DNA from: Ottowia flava | GTDB lineage: Bacteria; Pseudomonadota; Gammaproteobacteria; Burkholderiales; Burkholderiaceae_C | NCBI RefSeq assembly: GCF_008017535.1 | Contig: NZ_VRUA01000016.1 | Coordinates: 28,482-92,481, forward strand | Reading direction: 5' to 3' | DNA: 64,000 nt | Shown here: positions 56,296 to 64,000 of the stretch, piece after piece | Layout: every line of letters begins with the position of its first letter | How positions within the stretch are numbered: the first letter of the stretch is position 1 | Program-made: the position numbers and the translations under genes | The notes under the pieces: model-generated | What the model was told of the DNA's origin: nothing | Database searches by the model: none | The model's input: only the letters and a program-made list of their open reading frames with translations

Positions 56296-57027
56296 TCAGT
56301 GCGCCTGAACAGACCCCGACACAGTGATGCGCACCACGCTCTTGCCAGGCTCGATCGGCACCGGGGCCGCGTCGGCGGCTGCGCCTGCACGCATCTCCTT
56401 GGCCATCGCCATCATGCGCGGCTGGTACCCGCTGTCCTCGCCACTGACGCTGACCTCGCGCAGCGTATAGCCCGCAAAGCCGAACGCCTTGGCGATCTCG
56501 CCAGCGCGGGCCTTGAACCGCTCGATCGCCATCGCCTGCGCCTCGCCCTCTACCTTGCCACGCGCCTCTCGGCTCAGCCCGAATTCGATGTTGCCGATGG
56601 TCATCGACGGCACGCGGGCAGCGGCCTGCGTGATGCGCGGGAAATCGCGCCCTTCCAGCACGATCTCGGCGCGCCCCTGCCAGCCGTTGATCTTGCCGTC
56701 GCGGGCATAGCGCGGGTGCACGTTGAAATCGCCCGATCGAACATCCATCTGCTCGCGCTGGGCGGTTTTCTTGACTTCGTTCATCGCGGCATCCACTGCC
56801 TTGCGCAACTCGTTTTGCACGGTGTTGGCGTCCGCGCCTTCGCGGGTCGTCGACAAGCTCAGAGTCAGCAGGTCCTGCTGCACCTCCACCAGGCCGGTGG
56901 CACTCAGTTGCAGCACGTTTTGAGGTGGCGTCATGGTCAGTGTGGAAGTGGCACCTGGCTGCGCCTGCGCGCTCCCCAGGGTCATGGCGAAAAAGCTGGC
57001 CGCAGCCAGCACGTGACGGAGTTTCAT
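56296..57027 (-). CDS. SIMPL-domain periplasmic protein (DUF541)
   Basis: A 243-residue exported protein from 57027 with signal peptide MKLRHVLAAASFFAMTLGSA (cut after QAQ). The SIMPL/DUF541 pattern is seen in VLQLSATGLVEVQQDLLTLS, VRSGDFNVHPRYARDGKING and WQGRAEIVLEG, with AIERFKARAGEIAKAFGF near the end. The family includes E. coli YggE, linked to oxidative-stress tolerance, but the molecular role is unknown. Transcribed on its own. Confidence 0.88.
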   Translation of the reverse strand: MKLRHVLAAASFFAMTLGSAQAQPGATSTLTMTPPQNVLQLSATGLVEVQQDLLTLSLSTTREGADANTVQNELRKAVDAAMNEVKKTAQREQMDVRSGDFNVHPRYARDGKINGWQGRAEIVLEGRDFPRITQAAARVPSMTIGNIEFGLSREARGKVEGEAQAMAIERFKARAGEIAKAFGFAGYTLREVSVSGEDSGYQPRMMAMAKEMRAGAAADAAPVPIEPGKSVVRITVSGSVQAH

Positions 57028-57135
57028 ACCTTCAAGATGAAAAGGGTTCGAGGCTGGTGATCTTGGCACAGCCGCTGACGCTTCCGTGTCGGACAGCGGC
57101 TGGCACCGAGGGCCGACCGCCGGCCACGAAGCGCC

Positions 57136-57465
57136 TCAGGGCCGGGAGACCACGGGCGTGAGTTGCGGATTGCCGGCCTGCGGCGAGGCACGACGGACCT
57201 GGTCGCGCAACACCTGACGCTGCGCTTCGGTCAGCCGATGCGGGTTGCTGTCGGGGGCCTCTGAGGGCCGACGGTACTCGGCCTCCACCGTCTGCCAAAG
57301 GCCACTGCGCGGCGCCAAGGCCGGGGTCTGCGCCGGTGTCGGGGCGAATTCGCCAGCCGGTGGCACCGCCTGCTCACTAACGCCTTGTGCCCCTGCCGCG
57401 GGCGCCAGCATCAAGCCGGGGCCGAGCAGGGCCACAGCAAAAAATGAAGAACCTTGGAACGACAT
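57136..57465 (-). CDS. Small exported Pro/Ala-rich protein (109 aa)
   Basis: Unknown function. The start at 57465 follows AAGG and gives MSFQGSSFFAVALLGPGLML, a signal peptide cut near AGAQ. The mature part is rich in Pro, Ala and Gln (EFAPTPAQTPALAPRSGLWQ). It ends with a charged helix (RLTEAQRQVLRDQVRRASPQ) like short conserved Burkholderiales proteins. It is divergent from ompR across about 160 bases and might therefore be regulated by OmpR. Confidence 0.7.
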   Translation of the reverse strand: MSFQGSSFFAVALLGPGLMLAPAAGAQGVSEQAVPPAGEFAPTPAQTPALAPRSGLWQTVEAEYRRPSEAPDSNPHRLTEAQRQVLRDQVRRASPQAGNPQLTPVVSRP

Positions 57466-57623
57466 GCGGCCTGACCTTCCCATGAAGGGTCGTGAATGTC
57501 CGCCAAGAAGGCCGGGAGCGGGGCAACATCTGTAACACTGTGAAAACAAACGAGGGAAAGCCCTGATCCCCTGGTGCAAAAGGGTCACAATGCCTCTGTT
57601 ACAAATAGGACCCAAGGAACTTG

Positions 57624-58355
57624 ATGAACCAGGCAATCAACCGAGCCGACAAGATCGTCGTTGTGGACGACGACGCCCGCATCCGCGACCTGCTGCGCCG
57701 CTACCTGGCGCAGGAAGGCTTCGAAGTGATCGTGGCCGAGGACGCCAAGGCACTGGCGCGCATCATGCTGCGCGACACCATCGACCTCATCGTGCTTGAT
57801 CTGATGATGCCCGGCGAAGATGGCCTGTCCGTGTGCCGCCGTTTGCGCGCCGCGGGCGACAAGACGCCCATCATCATGCTGACCGCCAAGGGCGAAGACG
57901 TGGACCGCATCGTCGGTCTGGAAGTCGGCGCCGACGACTACCTGGGCAAGCCCTTCAACCCGCGCGAACTCCTGGCGCGCGTGCACGCCGTGCTGCGCCG
58001 CCGACCGCCCCAGGAAGCGCCGGGCGCGCCCTCAGCCGAGAACGAATCGGTCAGCTTCGGCCCCTTCGTGTTCGACCTGGCGGCCCGTTCATTGCACAAG
58101 AATGGCGAGGAAATTTCGCTGACGACCGGCGAATTCGCCATGCTGAAAGCCCTGGTGCGCCACCCGCGCCAGCCGCTGTCGCGTGAAAAGCTGGCCCAAC
58201 TGGCCCGTGGCCGCGAGTTCGAGCCCTTCGACCGCAGCCTGGACGTGCAGATCTCGCGCCTGCGCAAGCTGATCGAGCAGGATCCGGCCAGCCCGCGCTA
58301 CATCCAGACGGTGTGGGGCGTGGGTTATGTCTTCGTGCCGGACGGCACCAGCTGA
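57624..58355 (+). CDS. ompR: Two-component response regulator OmpR
   Basis: DNA-binding response regulator, 243 residues. The ATG at 57624 is preceded by AAGGA at five bases; a TTG one codon upstream is possible. The receiver has the acidic pair in VVVDDDARI, phospho-acceptor Asp in IVLDLMMPGEDG, the Thr in MLTAKG and Lys in GKPFNPREL. The winged-helix output domain ends SLDVQISRLRKLIEQDPASP and IQTVWGVGYVFVP. It pairs with the EnvZ-like kinase 82 bases downstream. Confidence 0.94.
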   Translation: MNQAINRADKIVVVDDDARIRDLLRRYLAQEGFEVIVAEDAKALARIMLRDTIDLIVLDLMMPGEDGLSVCRRLRAAGDKTPIIMLTAKGEDVDRIVGLEVGADDYLGKPFNPRELLARVHAVLRRRPPQEAPGAPSAENESVSFGPFVFDLAARSLHKNGEEISLTTGEFAMLKALVRHPRQPLSREKLAQLARGREFEPFDRSLDVQISRLRKLIEQDPASPRYIQTVWGVGYVFVPDGTS

Positions 58356-58437
58356 TTGCCGCCTGGCGACCGGGCTGCGTCGGCCGCGCTGCGGCTGAGC
58401 GCCCGCGCCAGCGACGCGCACCGTTCCAACCTCTTTC

Positions 58438-59895
58438 ATGCCAACCGCCGAACCTGCGGGCTCGCTGACCGACTCCATGCACGCCCCCCTGGAGGGCGTG
58501 GCGCCGGTGCGTCGGCGCGTGTTCGGCATCACGCTGTTCTGGCGCACCTTCATCCTGCTCAGCCTGTTGCTGCTGGCCAGTGCGGTGGGCTGGTATCAGC
58601 TGTTTCGCAAGCTGGAATACGAGCCGCGCCTGGTCGACAACGCGCGCCAGGTCGCGTCGCTGGTCAATCTGTCGCGCGCCGCGCTGATCCACTCCGACGC
58701 CATCGCACGCGTCTCGCTCATCAAGACGCTGGCCGAGCAGGAAAAAGTGCGCATCCTGCCGCACGAGCCGGGCGACAAGTTCGACCTGTTCGCGCACGAC
58801 GAACTGGAACGCCGCATGAGCAACGAGCTCATCGCGCGCCTGGGCCCCGACACCGTGGTGGCCAGCCGCGTCAACAACGAACCGGGCCTGTGGGTCGGCT
58901 TTTCGATCGAGGGCGATTCGTACTGGCTGCTGATGGACCGCTCGCGCGTCGGCGCGCTGCTGGGCGGCAGCACCTGGCTGCTCTGGCTGGCGACGCTGGG
59001 CGGGGTGTCGCTGGTGGGCGCCGCGCTGCTGGCGCGGCTGATCAACCGGCCGCTCAAGCAGTTGTCCATCGCCGCGGCGCGGGTGCGCGACGGCGACTAC
59101 CAGCGCAGCCGCCTGGACGAAAGCGCGATGTCCAGCGAGATCCGCGAGGTCAACGTGGGCTTTAACCGCATGGCCGACCAGCTCTCGAAAATCGAGCAGG
59201 ACCGGGCCGAGATGCTGGCCGGCATCTCGCACGATCTGCGCACGCCGCTGGCGCGCCTGCGACTTGAAACCGAGATGAGCGTGCCCGACGAGGAGGCGCG
59301 CGAGCACATGGCCGCCGATATCGCGCAGGTCGACACCATCATCGACAAATTCCTCGACTACGCCCGACCCGACCACCTGACGCTGACCGAAATGCCCCTG
59401 GGCGACCTGGTGCACGAGTCGGCCACGCCGTTTGCGCTGCGCGACGACATGGAATTTCAGATCGAGGTCGCGCCCGAACTGCGGGTGCTGGGTGACGACG
59501 TCGAGCTGATGCGCGTGCTGTCCAACCTGCTTGAAAACGCGCGCCGCTACGGCAAGACGCCGGGCACCGAAGTCACCCGCGTGCGCATCGCGGCCACCGC
59601 GCGCGATGGCGTCGTGATCCTGCGTGTGCGCGACCACGGCGCGGGTGTGGCGCCAGAGCAATTGTCCAGCCTGACGCGCCCCTTCTTCCGTGGCGATGCC
59701 GCGCGCACGTCGGCCACCGGCGCGGGCCTCGGCCTCGCCATCGTGGCCAAGATGGTGCAGAACATGGGCGGCTCGCTGGAGCTGGCCAACAGCCCCACTG
59801 GGGGCCTGCTGGCGATCGTGCGGCTGCAGCAGGCGCCCGACACCCGGGTCCCCACCAAGTCGATGAAGAAGCGGCGCGGCACGGAAAATGTGTGA
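58438..59895 (+). CDS. envZ: Two-component sensor histidine kinase EnvZ
   Basis: Membrane sensor kinase of the OmpR pair, 485 residues. The first helix (TFILLSLLLLASAVGWYQLF) and second helix (WLLWLATLGGVSLVGAALLA) enclose a periplasmic domain. HAMP follows (RLINRPLKQLSIAAARVRDG). The phospho-acceptor His is in AGISHDLRTPLARLRLETEM. The ATP-binding N box is NLLENARRYG and the G boxes are VRDHGAGV and TGAGLGLAIV. The C-terminal end is basic (STKSMKKRR-like region KSMKKRRG). The stop touches a dispersed repeat (59891-59947). Confidence 0.94.
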   Translation: MPTAEPAGSLTDSMHAPLEGVAPVRRRVFGITLFWRTFILLSLLLLASAVGWYQLFRKLEYEPRLVDNARQVASLVNLSRAALIHSDAIARVSLIKTLAEQEKVRILPHEPGDKFDLFAHDELERRMSNELIARLGPDTVVASRVNNEPGLWVGFSIEGDSYWLLMDRSRVGALLGGSTWLLWLATLGGVSLVGAALLARLINRPLKQLSIAAARVRDGDYQRSRLDESAMSSEIREVNVGFNRMADQLSKIEQDRAEMLAGISHDLRTPLARLRLETEMSVPDEEAREHMAADIAQVDTIIDKFLDYARPDHLTLTEMPLGDLVHESATPFALRDDMEFQIEVAPELRVLGDDVELMRVLSNLLENARRYGKTPGTEVTRVRIAATARDGVVILRVRDHGAGVAPEQLSSLTRPFFRGDAARTSATGAGLGLAIVAKMVQNMGGSLELANSPTGGLLAIVRLQQAPDTRVPTKSMKKRRGTENV

Positions 59896-59947
59896 AACAG
59901 GCCTTTCAGCCCACACCCATCTGCGCAACCCGCTACTCAATCAATAG
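59891..59947 (-). repeat. Dispersed repeat, copy 16 (between convergent envZ and ispF)
   Basis: On the minus strand GATTGAGTAGCGGGTTGCGC, then AGATGGGTGTGGGCTGAAAG and GCCTGTTTCACAC. Its TAG is the ispF stop, and its other end overlaps the envZ stop codon. Confidence 0.85.
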
Positions 59948-60436
59948 CACCACTGCGCGAGCCTCGATCGACGCGCCCTGCCCCACCGGCCCCAGCTTCT
60001 CGGCCGTCTTGGCCTTCACGTTGACCTGCGTCGCCGCGATCTGCAGCGCGGCGGCAATGCGTTCGACCATGGCCGCACGGTGCGGGCCCAGGCGCGGCGC
60101 CTGCGCGATGACGGTGCTGTCCACATTGCCCACGCGCCAGCCTGCAGCGTGCACGCGGCGCGCGGCCTCGGCCAGCAAAGTGAATGAATCCGCGCCCTTG
60201 AAGGCGGCGTCCGTGTCGGGGAAGTGCGTGCCAATGTCGCCGAGCCCAGCCGCGCCGAGCAGCGCATCGGTGATGGCGTGCAGCAGCACATCGGCGTCCG
60301 AATGGCCGAGCAGGCCATGCGTATGCGGAATGGTCACGCCACCGATCACCAGCGGGCGACCCGGCACCAGAGCGTGCACGTCCCAGCCTTCGCCGATGCG
60401 GAAGGGAAGCAGTGGGGCGGCAGGTGTGTCGGTCAT
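59933..60436 (-). CDS. ispF: 2-C-methyl-D-erythritol 2,4-cyclodiphosphate synthase
   Basis: Fifth step of the non-mevalonate (MEP) isoprenoid pathway; trimeric cytoplasmic zinc enzyme, 167 residues from 60436. The zinc ligands are in GEGWDVHAL and [32 protein letters not shown] and [15 protein letters not shown] are the other family blocks. The C-terminus ends ARAVVLLIE and is slightly shorter than in E. coli; its stop lies in a dispersed repeat. The start overlaps the ispD stop by four bases. Confidence 0.95.
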   Translation of the reverse strand: MTDTPAAPLLPFRIGEGWDVHALVPGRPLVIGGVTIPHTHGLLGHSDADVLLHAITDALLGAAGLGDIGTHFPDTDAAFKGADSFTLLAEAARRVHAAGWRVGNVDSTVIAQAPRLGPHRAAMVERIAAALQIAATQVNVKAKTAEKLGPVGQGASIEARAVVLLIE

Positions 60437-61161
60437 GCGTTGCGGCTTCTCAAAATAGCTTCGGCCAAGGCAAAGTCTTCCGGGTAGGTGACCTTGAAAT
60501 TCTGCGCGCTGCCGCGCACCAGCAGCGGTTGCGCGCCGGTGGCTTCGATGGCGCTGGCCTCGTCGGTGAGGCCGGCGAAGCCGGCGAAGCCGCTGGCGGC
60601 TTGGGCAGCGTAGGCGTCGCGCAGCGCGCCGATGCGGAACATCTGCGGCGTCTGCGCCAACCATTTGTCGCTGCGGTCGACGGTGGCGGCCACGCGGCCG
60701 CCAGCCTCGGCTTTCAGCGTATCGGGCAGCGGTAGTGCCAGCAGGCCGCCGACGGCGTCGGGTAGACAGGCGTCGATCAATGCGTCGATCTGTGCGGGGG
60801 TGACCAGGCAGCGCGCGGCGTCGTGCACCAGCACCCAATCGCCCGGTGCGGCGCCGTGGGCCAGCAAATGGTTCAGGCCGTTCAGCACGCTTTCGGCGCG
60901 CGTGGCGCCGCCGCAGGGTGCGACGGTGCGCCGCGCGGCTGCGTCAGACGTCAACACGCCGTCGCCCGGCGCCACCACGACCAGCACACCGGCCAGCCGC
61001 GCCACCTGGGCGAAGGCCGTCAGCGTGTGCTGCACCATGGGCACACCGGCCACCGGCTGGTACTGCTTGGGCTGCGCCGTGCCGGCACGCGAGCCGGTGC
61101 CGGCGCAGGGCAGCAGCGCGTAACAGCGGGCGGCGGTAGGCGTGGACTTGGGCGCGTTCAT
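60433..61161 (-). CDS. ispD: 2-C-methyl-D-erythritol 4-phosphate cytidylyltransferase
   Basis: Third step of the MEP pathway; transfers CMP to methylerythritol phosphate. The 242-residue protein has the nucleotide-binding [37 protein letters not shown] for the metal and ribose, and [12 protein letters not shown] and TQTPQMFR-like segments ([20 protein letters not shown]). It is translationally coupled to ispF by an ATGA overlap, as in many proteobacteria. Confidence 0.95.
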   Translation of the reverse strand: MNAPKSTPTAARCYALLPCAGTGSRAGTAQPKQYQPVAGVPMVQHTLTAFAQVARLAGVLVVVAPGDGVLTSDAAARRTVAPCGGATRAESVLNGLNHLLAHGAAPGDWVLVHDAARCLVTPAQIDALIDACLPDAVGGLLALPLPDTLKAEAGGRVAATVDRSDKWLAQTPQMFRIGALRDAYAAQAASGFAGFAGLTDEASAIEATGAQPLLVRGSAQNFKVTYPEDFALAEAILRSRNA

Positions 61162-61223
61162 CGGGCCAGGCCAAGGTGTTGCGCCAACCCGGCTTTCAGC
61201 CGCAGGAGATCAAAGAATACTCT

Positions 61224-61281
61224 CAAAACAATAGCTGATCGCGCAAGTGGTTGTAGGGCCAGCGGCCGATTTGATCAAAAC
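61224..61281 (+). repeat. Dispersed repeat, copy 17 (between hydroxylase 3' end and ispD)
   Basis: CAAAACAATAGCTGATCGCG, then CAAGTGGTTGTAGGGCCAGC and GGCCGATTTGATCAAAA; full-length. It ends at the base before the stop codon of the molybdenum hydroxylase gene and lies 62 bases upstream of the ispD start. Confidence 0.92.
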
Positions 61282-63609
61282 TCAGACGGATTCACCGTTC
61301 AGCAAACCCCACAGCCGCCCGGGCGACAGCGGCATCTGCAAGCGTGGCGACACCTCACCGCGGTCGGCCCGTGCCAGCGCGTCGGCGATGGCGTTGACGA
61401 TGCTGGGCGTGGCGCCGATGGTGCCCAGCTCGCCCACGCCTTTCACGCCCAGCGGGTTGTTCTTGCAGGGCGTGCTTTCGTCCATCTCGGTCTTGAACAT
61501 GGTCTGCAGGTCCTGCGCGCGCGGGGCGGCGTAGTCCATCAGGCTGCCGGTCATCAGCTGGCCGGTGTCGCCGTCGTAGACGATCTGCTCGGTCAACGCC
61601 TGCCCGATGCCTTGCACGGCGCCGCCGTCGAGCTGGCCGCGCACGATCATCGGGTTGACCACGCGGCCGACGTCGTTGACGCTGGCGTAGGCGACGATGG
61701 CGACGGCACCGGTAGCGGGGTCGACCTCGACCTCGCTGATGTGGCAGCCGTTGGGCCAGGTCGGGCCGCTGACGGTGTGGGTGTGGTCGACAAAGATGTG
61801 GCCGCCCTCCTGCTTGGCCGCCAGCTCGAACAGGCCGATGCCGTGGTCGGTGCCGACGACGGTGAAGCGCCCAGCCTCGTAACGGATGTCGTCGGCGCTG
61901 GCTTCCAGCGACTTCGCGGCCAACTGCTGCGCTTCTTTCAGGGTGGCGTCGGCGCCGCTGCGCATGGCCGACCCGCCGGTGAACAGCGAGCGCGACCCCG
62001 CGCTGCCAAAGCCGTTGCCGCGGTCGGTGTCGCCCAGCACCACGCGCACCTTCTCGATGGGCACGCCAAAGGCATCGACCACCAGTTGCGCCAGCGACGT
62101 GGCAATGCCCTGGCCCATCTGGTTGACGGCGGAGTAGACCTCGATGAAACCGTCGCCTTTCACGTCGACGGTGACACGCTCTTCAAACACGTTGCCGCCC
62201 GTCCATTCCAGGAAGGTGGCAATGCCCAGCCCTCGCCACAGGCCACGCGCCTTCGATTCGGCCGCGCGCGCGGCAAAGCCGTCCCAGTCGGCCAGCGGCA
62301 GCGCCTGGTCCATGACGTGCTCAAACCGGCCCACGTCGTAGGTCTGGCCCATCGGGTTCTTGTACGGCATGGCCGCCGGGTCGATGAAGTTGCGCCGGCG
62401 CAGCGTGACGCGGTCGATGCCGGTCTGGCGCGCGGCCTCGTCCATCAGGCGTTCGATGTTGAAGATCGCTTCGGGCCGGCCCGCGCCGCGGTAAGCACCG
62501 GTGGGCGCCTGGTTGGTCAGCATGGCGCGGAAGTGGTAGTCGATCACCGGCACGTGATAGACGCTGGTCTGCACCCAGGGGCCGATCAGCAGCTGAATAG
62601 CGACGCCCGTGCCGGTGGCGTAGGCGCCCACGTTCGCGTGAGAATGCACGCGCAGGCCCAGGATCTTGCCTTCTGCGGACAGCGCCAGCTCGGCGTGGGC
62701 CTGCACGTCGCGCCCGTGCGTGGTGCTGAGGAATTCCTCGCTGCGGTCACCGGTCCACGTAACGGGCCGGCCGCTGGCGCGTGCGGCCAGCGCGACCGCC
62801 ACGTCTTCGGGGTATGCGCCGGTCTTCATGCCGAAGCCGCCGCCCACGTCGGTGACGCGCACGCGCACGTCGTCGGGCTGCACCTGCAGACCGGCCGCCA
62901 CGGCGGCGCGCACGCCCGTGGGCATCTGCGAGCTGATGTGCACCTGCATGCGGCCGCCCTCGTCCCAAGCGCGCACGGCGCGCGGCTCCAGCGTCAGCGC
63001 GGCCAGGCGCTGGTGGGTGATGTCGAGCTGGACCACGTGCGCCGCGCTGGCAAAAGCGGCGTCGCACGCGGCGGCGTCGCCATGGCGCGCCTCGCAGCTG
63101 ATGTTGTCGGGCGCGGCATCGGCCAGGCTGGCGTCGGCGCGCAGAGCCGCGGCGAGCGTGGGCACCGGCGGCAGCTCTGCGTAGTCGACCATGACCTGCT
63201 CGGCCGCGTCGCGTGCCTGCTGCAGCGTGTCGGCCACGACCAGTGCGACCGCTTCGCCGACGAAACGCGCTCGCTCATGCGCCAGCACGCGCCGCGGGGG
63301 CGAGGCGCAATCGCTGCCGTCGGCCCGCTTGAAGGGCGCGCCCGTGGGCATGGGCGCCACGCCTTGCGCCGCCAACTGCGCGCCGGTGATGATCGCGCGC
63401 ACGCCGGGCATGGCCTCGGCCGCCGCGGTATCGATGGCACCGATCGTCGCGTGCGGGTACGGCGAACGCACGAACACCAGGTGGCCATCGCCGGCCTGCG
63501 ACAAGTCGTTGGTGTAGCGACCCTGGCCTTGCAGCAGGGCATCGTCCTCCATGCGCTTGACGGCTTGGCCGCTGCCAAAGCGGGCGACGGCGGGGGCGGT
63601 GGTGTTCAT
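61282..63609 (-). CDS. Molybdenum hydroxylase large subunit (xanthine dehydrogenase/CoxL family)
   Basis: Molybdopterin-cytosine-dinucleotide-binding catalytic subunit, 775 residues from 63609 (MNTTAPAVARFGSGQAVKRM). N-terminal Ald_Xan_dh domain RYTNDLSQAGDGHLVFVRSP, then molybdenum-domain blocks DVGGGFGMKTG, GAYRGAGRPEAIFNIERLMD and NPLGVKGVGELGTIGATPS. The catalytic Glu is in GVGELG. The AYRGAGR loop is that of form II CoxL-like enzymes, not the AYRCSFR of true CO dehydrogenase, so the substrate is open. No small [2Fe-2S] or FAD subunit gene is in the window. They may lie beyond the end or elsewhere. Confidence 0.9.
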   Translation of the reverse strand: MNTTAPAVARFGSGQAVKRMEDDALLQGQGRYTNDLSQAGDGHLVFVRSPYPHATIGAIDTAAAEAMPGVRAIITGAQLAAQGVAPMPTGAPFKRADGSDCASPPRRVLAHERARFVGEAVALVVADTLQQARDAAEQVMVDYAELPPVPTLAAALRADASLADAAPDNISCEARHGDAAACDAAFASAAHVVQLDITHQRLAALTLEPRAVRAWDEGGRMQVHISSQMPTGVRAAVAAGLQVQPDDVRVRVTDVGGGFGMKTGAYPEDVAVALAARASGRPVTWTGDRSEEFLSTTHGRDVQAHAELALSAEGKILGLRVHSHANVGAYATGTGVAIQLLIGPWVQTSVYHVPVIDYHFRAMLTNQAPTGAYRGAGRPEAIFNIERLMDEAARQTGIDRVTLRRRNFIDPAAMPYKNPMGQTYDVGRFEHVMDQALPLADWDGFAARAAESKARGLWRGLGIATFLEWTGGNVFEERVTVDVKGDGFIEVYSAVNQMGQGIATSLAQLVVDAFGVPIEKVRVVLGDTDRGNGFGSAGSRSLFTGGSAMRSGADATLKEAQQLAAKSLEASADDIRYEAGRFTVVGTDHGIGLFELAAKQEGGHIFVDHTHTVSGPTWPNGCHISEVEVDPATGAVAIVAYASVNDVGRVVNPMIVRGQLDGGAVQGIGQALTEQIVYDGDTGQLMTGSLMDYAAPRAQDLQTMFKTEMDESTPCKNNPLGVKGVGELGTIGATPSIVNAIADALARADRGEVSPRLQMPLSPGRLWGLLNGESV

Positions 63610-64000
63610 CGGGGAAGTCCTGTGGTGGCGAATCGGTGGGTACACCGACTATATCGGCGCGCCTTGTCCCGCGCTGCACGGGCACACGGACCGGCGGCGT
63701 CCGAACCGGCTGGGGAAGCACATTTACAAAGAAAACCGGCTTTCGCCCTAGAACCACCTACGCGATTAGCTTCTGTTTTCCTAGCAAATACCAGGGTTTT
63801 TCGCAAACGCCGTTGCCGGAGCCCGTCATGCGCCGTGCCGGGACCGGCGAACGTTTAGGGATGGTGTTCAAAACACGATTGAAGCCAGCCGATAGCGGGC
63901 GGCTTGCCACGACATGAAGCAGCGCGCCCCAGAATGGGTGAATTCAATGCAGTATCTGCGTTTGTGCGGCCCAGTTTCGGGCTGATGGCGGCCATCTGGA
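63610..64000. other. Last 390 bases of the window
   Basis: Contains a dispersed repeat (63727-63787) and no certain gene. An open frame from an ATG at 63934 (MGEFNAVSAFVRPSFGLMAA) runs off the window end on the plus strand and could be the start of a gene, but no good ribosome site is seen. Confidence 0.4.
63727..63787 (-). repeat. Dispersed repeat, copy 18 (upstream of hydroxylase gene)
   Basis: On the minus strand TTGCTAGGAAAACAGAAGCT, then AATCGCGTAGGTGGTTCTAG and GGCGAAAGCCGGTTTTCTTT. The middle matches the copy at 43627 exactly over GTGGTTCTAGGGC. Confidence 0.85.

Noticed and set aside
60823..63858. A plus-strand open frame of about 1000 codons across ispD and the molybdenum hydroxylase gene
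   Set aside because: It is antisense to two genes with full family motifs, is rich in His, Arg, Gly and Ala as expected from the complement of GC-rich codons, and crosses a gene boundary and a repeat. No ribosome site or homology.

Overview
The window looks like chromosome of a betaproteobacterium of the order Burkholderiales, most likely family Comamonadaceae. The DNA is GC-rich with short intergenic gaps. Pointers are the gene order rarA / ssrA / gph-ubiG / ompA / gyrA / pheA-tyrA-aroA-cmk-rpsA-ihfB-lapA-lapB, a fused aroA-cmk gene, a B12-dependent ribonucleotide reductase, and a tmRNA tag reading ANDERFALAA. The genus cannot be fixed from what is visible. No phage, insertion sequence, plasmid or CRISPR locus was found.

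Layout: 0-5 kb, a minus-strand branched-chain amino acid ABC importer (livH-M-G-F-K). 5-10.4 kb, rarA, tmRNA, gph-ubiG and two unknown exported genes. 10.4-22.9 kb, ompA, then a plus-strand housekeeping run: gyrA, a DUF2059 protein, aromatic amino acid genes (pheA, tyrA, aroA-cmk), rpsA, ihfB, lapAB and a ComEA-like protein. 23-30.3 kb, a 5-oxoprolinase/hydantoinase-type enzyme, a winged-helix regulator and a TRAP transporter, probably one uptake-and-catabolism unit. 30.4-38.9 kb, rdgC, crcB, a membrane protein and dioxygenase pair, the molybdate locus (modE divergent from modABC) and two tandem paralogous small exported proteins. 39-52.5 kb, rsuA, orn, an M48 protease, a pterin dehydratase, rsgA, nrdJ, miaB, and sstT-sdaA for serine uptake and deamination. 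52.7-64 kb, tRNA-Val(GAC), relA, a hydrolase, a SIMPL protein, the ompR-envZ pair, ispD-ispF and a molybdenum hydroxylase large subunit.

The main unexplained structure is a dispersed imperfect repeat of about 55-60 bp, with at least 18 recognisable copies in both orientations. Its core reads roughly ATAGCTGnnnGCGCA, then a TGGTTnTAGGGC-like middle, then AGGCCGATTT. Copies cluster at gene junctions, and every internal junction of the mod region except the modE-modA promoter carries one. Several lie inside genes and are translated: they appear to add residues to AroA and RsgA, N-terminal extensions to ModC and the pterin dehydratase, the C-terminus of CrcB, and the hydrophobic core of two signal peptides. 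In others the invariant TAG of the core is the stop codon of the neighbouring gene. I know of no named family for it.
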